Origin: Pyxicephalus adspersus
Lineage: Eukaryota; Chordata; Amphibia; Anura; Pyxicephalidae
Assembly (NCBI RefSeq): GCF_032062135.1
Contig: NC_092859.1
Span: 23,014,376 to 23,078,375, forward strand
Direction: 5' to 3'
DNA: 64,000 nt
Both the position numbers and the translations under genes were made by a program. Position 1 is the stretch's first letter; each line of letters begins with the position of its first letter. Positions 58,922 to 64,000 of this stretch are shown here, in pieces. The notes beneath the pieces were generated by a model that was not told the DNA's origin, ran no database searches, and saw only the letters and a program-made list of their open reading frames with translations.

Positions 58922-59686
58922 AAACAGGATTTACATAGCACCAACATATTACACATGGCTGTACATTTATTAGGGGTTGTAAATTACAGACAACTACAGA
59001 CAGAGACACAGGAGGATGAGAGGACCCTGCCCCGAAGAGCTTACAATCTAGGAGGTGGGGGAAGCAGCACACACTAAGAAGGGGATATGGAGTGGTGGGA
59101 AGTAGTGACGGTTTAGGAGACAAAAGATGGGTAAAAAGTTTGAATAGATGGGTTCTTTTCAATGAGCAGAAAGTAGTAGCAAGAGGAATAGGACGAGAAT
59201 TGGGCGAGCTCTAGAGAAGTTTTGGAGCCATGCGTGTGATGAGGTTATGAGTGAGGAAGTCAGTAGTATGTCATCGGAGGGGTGAAGAGCAGCGGCTAGG
59301 GGAGTATTCCTTGTTTGGGAGTATTCCTTGTTTAGGCCCTTCCTGTTACAGGGTGACAACACATTGCCCGCCCCCCCCCCTGTCTTCTAATGGTGCTTCT
59401 TCGTTGTCACCCCACTCTGTAATAATCCTGACCTGGGAAATGGTGTGCAGCTATCACTGGAGTGCATATAGACAGGAAGTGGAGATGGGGCAGGAGGAAA
59501 CAAATACGTAGGTGGTAGTATTGGGGTGTTTGGGGGCCTTGTATAGTTTGCAGGACATAGCACATATATCCCAGGTATATTATTTTATTTTTTCCATTAC
59601 AATCGCTATTTTTAGCGTTCGTTAGGATAAAATACCACAAACGTCCAGTGTTAATGTATCGCCCCTCTTATAACAGCTCTCACCAT
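43567..59686 (-). CDS. DNAI7: DNAI7 (CASC1/CFAP94), axonemal inner-arm dynein-associated protein
   Basis: The family (Chlamydomonas IC97/FAP94) associates with inner-arm dynein I1/f and tubulin in motile cilia. Sixteen exons, read on the minus strand from the ATG: 59686-59684, 58693-58670, 57405-57300, 56507-56416, 56145-56041, 55358-55221, 54993-54847, 53938-53835, 53026-52756, 52380-52263, 51127-50964, 49989-49803, 48577-48363, 47780-47616, 45880-45767, 43833-43567. All phases match and give 739 residues, near the usual 716 or so in mammals. Recognisable parts are the Lys/Glu-rich N-terminal helix (SKAEKLRLQKEEEER, about 25-75), CDGSPDPTVLQEINTFMSLW (about 117-136), an acidic insert (about 290-370), and the C-terminal domain with GGVYYFDVLVLPPQ, MPYESWEMKPNGMNKV and FAFGWSKWN. 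It lies tail-to-tail with IRAG2 and head-to-head with ETFRF1. The first two exons are the least certain. Confidence 0.94.
43834..45766. other. DNAI7 intron 15
   Basis: Contains a decayed Tc1/mariner element (44658-45556) and a cryptic 38-bp exon (44240-44277) with strong splice signals that does not fit the reading frame. Confidence 0.6.
44658..45556 (+). mobile_element. Decayed Tc1/mariner element with long terminal inverted repeats
   Basis: The left end (ATGAGAAAAAGAAAGTACAC ... TTTCAGGACATAAAA) is matched by the inverse of the right end (... TTTTATGTCCTGATATC ... TTTCTTTTTCTCAT), giving imperfect arms of about 65 bases. Inside, the plus strand keeps transposase words such as WPNHCPDLNLIKMMW. 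The usual IEH is IKM, so the last acidic catalytic residue is lost, and there is no continuous frame. Confidence 0.8.
46350..46967 (+). mobile_element. tRNA-derived SINE, 5'-truncated, split by a MITE
   Basis: Left part runs from about 46350 through GCGCTGGGTCCCAGG and the B-box-like GGTTTGAATCC to AAATTTGACC (46530). The right part resumes at 46840 (GACTACAAT) and ends with TGTACAGTGCTGCGTAATAT, TATATAAATACTGTG and an ATA tail. Same family as the copy at 13092-13423. Confidence 0.75.
46534..46836. mobile_element. PIF/Harbinger-like MITE, family B, copy 1
   Basis: Ends AGCTACGTACACACG and (inverse) CGTGTGTATGCGGCT, flanked by TTA on both sides (46531-46533, 46837-46839). A 3-bp TTA/TAA duplication is typical of PIF/Harbinger. 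Inner blocks CCGATAATCGGCATC and GATCCTTTCCAACGACAA are shared with the other copies. Apparent open frames inside are not genes. Confidence 0.85.
47000..47330. mobile_element. PIF/Harbinger-like MITE, family B, copy 2
   Basis: AGCTGCGTACACAC at the left, GTGTGTACGTAGCT at the right, TTA flanks (46997-46999, 47331-47333). Inserted in the opposite orientation to copy 1. Confidence 0.88.
47781..50963. other. DNAI7 introns 11-13
   Basis: Introns around exons 12 and 13. No mobile element, repeat or additional exon is recognised in 47781-48362, 48578-49802 or 49990-50963. Confidence 0.5.
49803..53026 (-). CDS. DNAI7: DNAI7 exons 9-12: acidic insert and start of C-terminal domain
   Basis: Exons 53026-52756, 52380-52263, 51127-50964 and 49989-49803 encode residues 241-486. 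The first starts FRGYNFEDEGVSFELPKP and ends in a Glu/Asp-rich run; the second is entirely acidic and Ser/Thr-rich; the third opens the folded domain with VDLRQFSTLGGVYYFDVL; the fourth holds SPPVGISITIPNDVIFFEEP. In mammals the acidic insert varies greatly in length; here it is about 80 residues. Confidence 0.9.
51128..52262. other. DNAI7 intron 10
   Basis: Contains MITE copy 3 (51286-51614); the rest is unassigned. Confidence 0.6.
51286..51614. mobile_element. PIF/Harbinger-like MITE, family B, copy 3
   Basis: AGCTACGTACACACG to GTGTGTACGCAGCT with TAA flanks (51283-51285, 51615-51617). It contains a perfect 17-bp-arm palindrome at 51504-51539. Confidence 0.88.
52381..54846. other. DNAI7 introns 7-9
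   Basis: Introns 52381-52755, 53027-53834 and 53939-54846. The only element recognised is the L2-type tail at 54631-54792. Confidence 0.5.
53835..59686 (-). CDS. DNAI7: DNAI7 exons 1-8: N-terminal region
   Basis: Exons 59686-59684 (ATG only), 58693-58670, 57405-57300, 56507-56416, 56145-56041, 55358-55221, 54993-54847 and 53938-53835 encode residues 1-240. A basic start (MRPRKGKKK, then SSKGTSATSQKKGKPSKAEK) leads into a charged helix and on to WDRYMLCDGSPDPT. The helical tail includes IEELEFLLYDTPAEDLPESD, and the last exon contains NVKLCIWANLNKNP. The six larger exons are secure; the ATG exon and the 24 bp exon are chosen by splice sites and phase. Confidence 0.85.
54631..54792 (-). mobile_element. 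L2-type LINE/SINE 3' tail
   Basis: ATT microsatellite, GGATTTATATAGCGTCAACA, CAGCACTGTGGATTAAACAG, CCTTGCCCTGAAGAGCTTAC: complete tail in inverse orientation. Confidence 0.75.
55359..56040. other. DNAI7 intron 5
   Basis: No repeat or exon is recognised. Confidence 0.5.
56508..57299. other. DNAI7 intron 3
   Basis: An L2-type tail at 56674-56838; the remainder is unassigned. Confidence 0.55.
56674..56838 (-). mobile_element. L2-type LINE/SINE 3' tail
   Basis: ATT microsatellite, ACAGGATTTATATAGCACCA, ATGCAGCGCTGTACATTAAA, CCGAAGAGCTTACAATCTAG. Confidence 0.8.
57478..57561. repeat. GATA microsatellite
   Basis: About 20 GATA units after two GGAT units. Confidence 0.95.
57601..57651. repeat. 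GT-AT-AC mirrored microsatellite
   Basis: A GT run, an AT-rich centre and an AC run follow each other, so the two ends are complementary and can pair. Confidence 0.85.
58173..58357. mobile_element. Non-autonomous hAT element with 8-bp target duplication
   Basis: Termini CACGGGTGCCCA and TGGGCACCCTTG are inverted copies. Flanks TTCTAGAG (58165-58172) and TCCTAAAG (58358-58365) match at 6 of 8 bases. Confidence 0.75.
58366..58602. mobile_element. hAT-like element, family D, copy 2
   Basis: Shares GGTTCCTCCAGAGGTTG, GACATTCTTCCCA and GGGGTTCCCT with 7291-7583. It sits directly against the previous element. Confidence 0.5.
58694..59683. other. DNAI7 intron 1
   Basis: A long L2-type tail copy (58881-59300) and a TAGTATAG-rich stretch (58757-58790) fill most of it; 59301-59683 is unassigned. 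Confidence 0.55.
58881..59300 (-). mobile_element. L2-type LINE 3' end, longer copy
   Basis: ATT microsatellite at the left, the usual tail, then a further 230 bases (AGTGGTGGGAAGTAGTGACG, GAGCAGAAAG) also present in the copy at 63332-63640. This suggests a LINE 3' untranslated region and not only a SINE tail. Confidence 0.65.
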
Positions 59687-59717
59687 TCTGCTTCTCTCTT
59701 GTCGCACAGCGTCTCTG

Positions 59718-59731
59718 GTTGTCATGGAGAA
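59718..59731 (-). promoter_or_regulatory. RFX X-box-like site upstream of DNAI7
   Basis: On the DNAI7 strand the bases read TTCTCCATGACAAC, matching the ciliary X-box pattern GTHNYYATRRNAAC at 13 of 14 positions (first G is T). It ends 32 bases before the ATG, a typical place for X-boxes of cilia genes. Binding itself is inferred. Confidence 0.5.
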
Positions 59732-59748
59732 TACAGGGGCGTGCTGTG

Positions 59749-59756
59749 TGACGTCA
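59749..59756. promoter_or_regulatory. CRE palindrome TGACGTCA
   Basis: Perfect 8-bp CREB/ATF site in the middle of the divergent promoter, equally usable by both genes. Confidence 0.65.
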
Positions 59757-59769
59757 TCACGCGGCGCCT

Positions 59770-59812
59770 GTTGTTGCCGGAAGTTCTGTGTGGAGGTCAC
59801 AGCGGGATAGGG
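59770..59812 (+). other. ETFRF1: ETFRF1 non-coding exon 1 (3' border secure, 5' border unknown)
   Basis: The sequence GATAGGG followed by GTGAGTGAG is a near-perfect donor. The coding exon at 60935 begins with an acceptor and has untranslated sequence before its ATG, so an upstream non-coding exon is required, and this donor in the promoter region is the best candidate. The transcription start is not visible and the left border is a placeholder. Confidence 0.5.
59777..59784 (+). promoter_or_regulatory. ETS/GABP-type site CCGGAAGT
   Basis: Consensus ETS core close to the inferred ETFRF1 start. GABP/NRF-2 sites of this kind are typical of nuclear genes for mitochondrial proteins. Confidence 0.55.
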
Positions 59813-59924
59813 GTGAGTGAGCTCCCCGTACACATGGCTATGTTATACCGGCTGTGATGGCCCTGTACATTGCACACAGGCCGGGATATGTATGATACCT
59901 TATATAATATATACCATGTGGCAC

Positions 59925-60002
59925 CACATTGGGCAAACCTCCTTACACTAAATAAAGGTTGTAAATGACAGTAACACAGGAGGAGGAGAGGACCCTGCCC
60001 AG
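59925..60002 (-). mobile_element. L2-type tail fragment
   Basis: ACTAAATAAAGGTTGTAAAT, then ACACAGGAGGAGGAGAGGAC and CCTGCCC; both ends are missing. Confidence 0.6.
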
Positions 60003-60443
60003 ACTTCAGCTTTTTTTATATTATAAGGCGGCTAGAGCCTTTCCGAGTTTGTTTTCTTGTCTGTGTCGCCAATTCAAAGATTTATCTTCACTTCCTGTTC
60101 TGATGATGGATCGTTACAAGGACAGGAAGTGATGAAATTTGTTTCTGTTGAGGAAAAAATAATTCTCACCTACCGCCCTGGAACATCTGTAAGCCCTGGC
60201 CAGGCATCCAATAAATGCCAGAGAATTGTTAATGGAATTTTTCACAAGCACTGTTCATACGACACCATTCTGTTCTATGGGGAGGAATGAGAGGACGCCA
60301 CTGCGTTCTACAGCAGTTGTTCCAGATCGGTCATTGGTGGATTGATGATACACGAGAACACCGTTTACACATGTCAGATTTTGTCTGAGACAACCAAAAC
60401 TGTCTTGGGTGACCCAGACTACTCACACCAAATGCAGACGCTA

Positions 60444-60631
60444 TGAGCCTGAGGTATTAAAGCTCTCCAGGGCTGGAGAGGACACCTTGGGTGATCCAGC
60501 AAACCTGGAATGGATCTGGTCCAGTATTCAAAATATTTTCTAACAAATACTTTTAAGAAATCCATTCCAGGCTGCTGGATCGCCCAGCTTCTCTGATGAA
60601 AGCCTTGGAGGGCTTTAATAAATCAGACCCA
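60444..60631. mobile_element. Fold-back element, family A, copy 4
   Basis: GAGCCTGAGGTATTAAAGC at the left, TTTAATAAATCAGACCC at the right, mirrored TGGGTGATCCAGC / GCTGGATCGCCCA inside. Confidence 0.8.
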
Positions 60632-60984
60632 ATGCATACAAAGCCCACCTAATCCTATCAGAGTGTATTGGGAAAATTGCATTGAGGTGCCACTCAGCAT
60701 TACTGTGCTATTTACTGAAAACTTTTATTGCTGAGGTGCAACTATATGAATCTTCCCCAATGTTTGTATGCAGATTATCTGACTGTAGCTTTTTTTTAGG
60801 GTGTTTGTGTTTGCAAAAGAGTCACAAAGATAAGGAAAGATAAAGTCTGCTGTGCAGTGAGAATTATATACACAAAAATAAACTGTGTGCAGCCATGACA
60901 GTACTCATGCTAATACATCTCTGTGTTATTTCAGCATCCCCCAGGCCATGCGTTGACCCCTGGGGTCATTCTTCTGCTGAGGAA

Positions 60985-61529
60985 ATGGCAAATCCTCTAA
61001 GGGGAGAAGTGGTGAAGCTATATAAAAATGTAAGTTCTTCCTCGCCTCTCTGTCTATGGCCCTGATTTATTAAACCTCTCCAAGGCTGGAGAGGATACAC
61101 TTTCATCAGTGAAGCTGGATGATCCAGCAAACCTGGAATGGATCTGGCTCTTTGCCAGCAAATGACTTTAAAGAAATCCATTTCAGGTTTTCTGGATCAC
61201 CCAGCTTCACTGATGAAAGTGTATCCTCTCCAGCCTTGGAGAGCTTTAATAAATCAGGCCCAATGATGGAGTTGGGTCTCAGTCTCTGAAGCATATTGAT
61301 TATTATCCTGCAGCTTCTGTACCTCGGACGGGAGTATCCAAAGGGTGAAATCTACTTCAAGGAGCGTCTGAAAAAAGCCTTCATGAAAAACAAAGATGTC
61401 ACTGACCCCGAGAAGATCAAAGAACTCATTGCCAGAGGAGAATTTGTGGTTAAAGAGATTGAAGCTTTATATTATCTTAGAAAGTATCGAGCCATGAAAC
61501 AGCGCTACTATGAGGACGACCCCAAGTGA
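60985..61529 (+). CDS. ETFRF1: ETFRF1 (LYRM5), LYR-family electron transfer flavoprotein regulatory factor
   Basis: This small mitochondrial matrix protein of the LYR family is known to bind electron transfer flavoprotein and promote loss of its FAD. Two coding exons, 60985-61029 and 61314-61529, splice in phase 0 to 86 residues, about the family length. The product starts [15 protein letters not shown] and continues [11 protein letters not shown]; the LYR tripeptide is LYK at residues 12-14, as usual in this subfamily. The basic helix [18 protein letters not shown] ends the protein. The first exon starts at 60935 after TATTTCAG and has 50 bases of untranslated leader; the ATG in GGAAATGG is the first in frame. 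The 284 bp intron is largely one fold-back repeat. A promoter is shared with DNAI7. Confidence 0.95.
61058..61261. mobile_element. Fold-back element, family A, copy 5, inside the ETFRF1 coding intron
   Basis: Least decayed copy. CAAGGCTGGAGAGGATACAC at the left is mirrored by GTGTATCCTCTCCAGCCTTG at the right with no mismatch, so the RNA of this intron can form a long hairpin. Confidence 0.9.
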
Positions 61530-61713
61530 CAGCCCCGTCTATATATAGATCGTCACTGGTGCCACCATAGCAAAGAAGGGCTCTTATCATTGTACATTAT
61601 GTTACATTCTGATTGTCATGTTGATTGTTAATGGGGGGGGGGGGACTTTACTAAAGAACTTTTTTAGTATCCGTCCATCCATACTAGATATTCCAGTACT
61701 TGATGGATGCTGG

Positions 61714-61719
61714 ATTAAA
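61714..61719 (+). terminator. Possible ETFRF1 poly(A) signal ATTAAA
   Basis: First poly(A)-type hexamer after the stop (185 bases downstream). A canonical AATAAA follows only at 62758-62763, after the inserted MITE, and could end a longer transcript. Confidence 0.3.
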
Positions 61720-61917
61720 GGAGAAGCAAATCCAATCTGTAAAATTTTCTTTAGGCTTTAATATTTTAGGGCTCTGTTTACAAAACAGGTAATCTGACAT
61801 TCCCTCAAACATTTCCTTACTGTCATTGAAACACATGGAACCGAAAGACTGACATCAGGGAATGTCAGATTTCCTGTTTGAGTCTTTTTCAATTATTTTA
61901 TTGCAGCTTTTAAGTAA

Positions 61918-62235
61918 GGCTAAGTAAACACGTGCAATTGTTGTCGTCCGATAATCCACTCAGGGCCAATATCGGACGAAAATCTGTCGTGTGTACAGCG
62001 CTCGTCATCCAAACGACCATCCTGGCGGATTCACGGACGATGAACGATCCTAATGCAAGTGAAGGGGAGAGAGCGCAGCGGGTTGCCACTCCGTCGTTCT
62101 CCCACCTCAACTCTCCATAGAACAGACCGGTGCTGTATGTACAGCACTCATTCATGCATCGTGCAGTTGTTAGTCTTTGGAAAGGATCATGAAAGATCCT
62201 TTCCAACGATAATTATCACACGTGTGTATGTAGTT
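61918..62235. mobile_element. PIF/Harbinger-like MITE, family B, copy 4
   Basis: GGCTAAGTAAACACG to CGTGTGTATGTAGTT with TAA on both sides (61915-61917, 62236-62238). More diverged than copies 1-3. Confidence 0.75.
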
Positions 62236-63331
62236 TAAGGCCTGACAATACTGCCATAAACCCCATTGTTCAGTCGGTTTCATATATGGTGCGACAATCA
62301 TCCAGTTGTGCCCCTAATTGTCACACTGTCTTCTGATGGAGATGGGACTCTCACACTCCTAATGTAAGGTCCCAGATCTGTAATCCTGCTGAGTCCATTA
62401 TAAGGGGCTCCCACCTTCCCTGCATTAAGTTTGTGAGTCTGCACATCTGTTGTGCCCATTATGAGAGAGTCCTGGGAGTGACCCCCCGCTTTGTTTTTGT
62501 CTATTTTATAATATAGAAAATGTAGCAGGTGAGCAGAAACAGATCTAGAAATTATGGCAGTGAAATCACAGTATTAAAATTTACAAAATGTTTTGAGCTA
62601 CAGCCGTGGCCCAACAGACAGCTTCTATAAAAAGTTTAGCATTCTTTTAGGTATTCTGTAGACTAATGAATATGTAAATCTGGGAGCACAAGTGCCTTTC
62701 AAATGTTTTAGATTTTAAGTTCTGGTTTTATTGTTACAAAATCAAATTTAACAATATAATAAAAAGGGATTAATAAAAACCATCTCCTTTATTACTGTAA
62801 ATGAGCAATATCAGGTGACTACAAAGTAACTAGTAAAAGTAAGATCGTAATCTTGGACCTTCCACCTCATATTTAAAGTGAACCTAAACCACAATTTTTA
62901 CCTTACATATGAGTAGACAACATGTTATAGAAGGTAAAAAATAACCCTTTTTTGCGGGGGCAGGGTTTAAAACCCTTTTTATAAAGCCCCTGCAGGAGCA
63001 ATCTAGACAGAATGGGAGCTCAGAGCCTCCCGAGATGCATACATCATGGATCCCAATGCTCCTTCAATGGAGGAAAAAAAAAGTGCCAAGCTCACTGCGC
63101 AAAGTACTTGAGGTAAAAAAAAAAAAGCCCTCACTTTTAGTGAGGTTAAAAGTAAGGGAGTTACGTGGTGGAGATATAATTAAAATCCTTATAAACTTTA
63201 ATATATTACACACGATTGTTGTACACTCAACCATGTCAGTATTTCAACATTGTATAATCCAGTAGGACCAATATGTACAAGCCTGACACATTTGCAGGTA
63301 GGTTTCCCGCTTCTTCATGGTGATATTAATA

Positions 63332-63640
63332 AATAGAATTTATATAGTGCCCACATTTTATGCAGCACTGTACATTAAATAGGGGTTGCAAATGACTGAC
63401 ACAGGAAGAGAAGAGGACCCTGCCCCAAAGAGCTTACAATCTAGGAGGTGAGGGAAGCAACACAATAGGAGGAGAGATATGTAGTGGTGGCAAAAAGTAG
63501 TGAAGGTTTTAGGAGACAGAAGACGGTAGGTAGGTTTGAAAAAATGGGTTTTGAGTGCTCTTTTAAATGAGCAGAAAGAGTCGAGGCAGCTCTAGAAAAG
63601 TCTTGGAGGCGTGCCCAATATTGTCGAGTAGGAAGATTCC
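63332..63640 (-). mobile_element. L2-type LINE 3' end, longer copy
   Basis: AATAAATAGAATTTATATAG, TGCAGCACTGTACATTAAAT, CAAAGAGCTTACAATCTAGG, then the extension shared with 58881-59300. Confidence 0.7.
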
Positions 63641-64000
63641 TAAAGCCTCCTTATAGCACAAATGGTCTCATCAGGTGTGTAGTTAGGTTTTGTCACAGGA
63701 CAGACAACTGCACATTAAAGGACAGCATAAGAGGAAATGAAGGGGATAGTTCAGCACCAACAGCAAACCTTTAAATCACAGGGGTACTCTCTCTAAGAAT
63801 TGCATCCAGGTTGTTCACAGAAATAGTCGCTTAGGCTCCTGCCCAGCAATCCCTACTTCCAAAAGTGGACATAGGGAATCAGCAGACTGGTAGACATCAG
63901 CTGCAAATTTATTACAAAAAGTATAGATTTCTGTAACTGAGAAAAACAAAAGCTGCTCTATTAATGTCACAGACAAGCTACATCAGATATGAAACTCTCC

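Larger units (their letters stand above)
59687..59812. promoter_or_regulatory. Divergent DNAI7/ETFRF1 promoter
   Basis: The 126 bases between the DNAI7 ATG and the ETFRF1 exon-1 donor are locally GC-rich. They contain a full CRE palindrome TGACGTCA (59749-59756), an ETS core CCGGAAGT (59777-59784) and an X-box-like site. No TATA box is seen at a sensible distance for either gene. CRE plus ETS is common in short housekeeping bidirectional promoters and fits a mitochondrial-factor gene. Confidence 0.7.
59813..60934. other. ETFRF1 intron 1
   Basis: Contains an internal L2-type tail fragment (59925-60002) and a fold-back element (60444-60631). No coding exon is seen. Confidence 0.55.
61530..64000. 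other. ETFRF1 3' flank
   Basis: Holds a G run (61633-61644), a MITE copy (61918-62235) and a long L2-type copy (63332-63640). No further gene is seen; KRAS would be expected beyond the window. Confidence 0.6.

Overview
The window is a piece of a vertebrate nuclear genome, most likely a frog. It is AT-rich, its genes are split by many introns with GT-AG borders, and it is full of interspersed repeats. Three genes can be read in full or in large part: IRAG2 (also called LRMP or Jaw1, plus strand), DNAI7 (CASC1/CFAP94, minus strand) and ETFRF1 (LYRM5, plus strand). IRAG2-DNAI7-ETFRF1 is the conserved tetrapod order next to KRAS. The amphibian assignment is an inference from the repeats (fold-back MITEs ending in GCGTACACAC, L2-type tails ending in TTA repeats, a tRNA-derived SINE); the sequence alone does not give the species.

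Layout. From 1 to 43,575 lies the 3' part of IRAG2: 32 coding exons that splice in one frame to 998 residues, the 5' end being outside the window. Exons 1-12 (424-12,489) encode long coiled coils, exons 13-23 (17,496-35,326) a low-complexity acidic/serine-rich linker, exons 24-31 (37,511-42,389) the IRAG-family coiled-coil region, and exon 32 (43,007-43,250) a transmembrane helix with a KASH-type tail ending PPPV. From 43,567 to 59,686 DNAI7 runs the other way: 16 coding exons give 739 residues, close to the size of the mammalian protein. From about 59,770 to at least 61,529 ETFRF1 runs on the plus strand, with one non-coding exon and two coding exons (86 residues).

How they sit together. IRAG2 and DNAI7 converge, with opposite AATAAA signals 5 bases apart, so their 3' ends probably overlap. 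DNAI7 and ETFRF1 diverge from a promoter of roughly 125 bp that carries a full CRE, an ETS site and an RFX X-box-like motif. The genes are functionally unrelated (ER/nuclear-envelope anchoring and calcium signalling; axonemal dynein; mitochondrial ETF regulation).

The rest is introns and flanks holding fold-back elements, PIF/Harbinger-like MITEs, hAT-like elements, Tc1/mariner remnants, SINE and L2-type tails, microsatellites, a minisatellite, and two assembly gaps (22,949-23,271 and 32,279-32,722). No prokaryotic feature, CRISPR array, rRNA gene or intact tRNA gene was seen. The points most worth following are the very long coiled-coil N-terminal half of IRAG2, the compact convergent and divergent gene junctions, a frame-breaking cryptic exon in DNAI7, and unexplained coding-like sequence in an IRAG2 intron.
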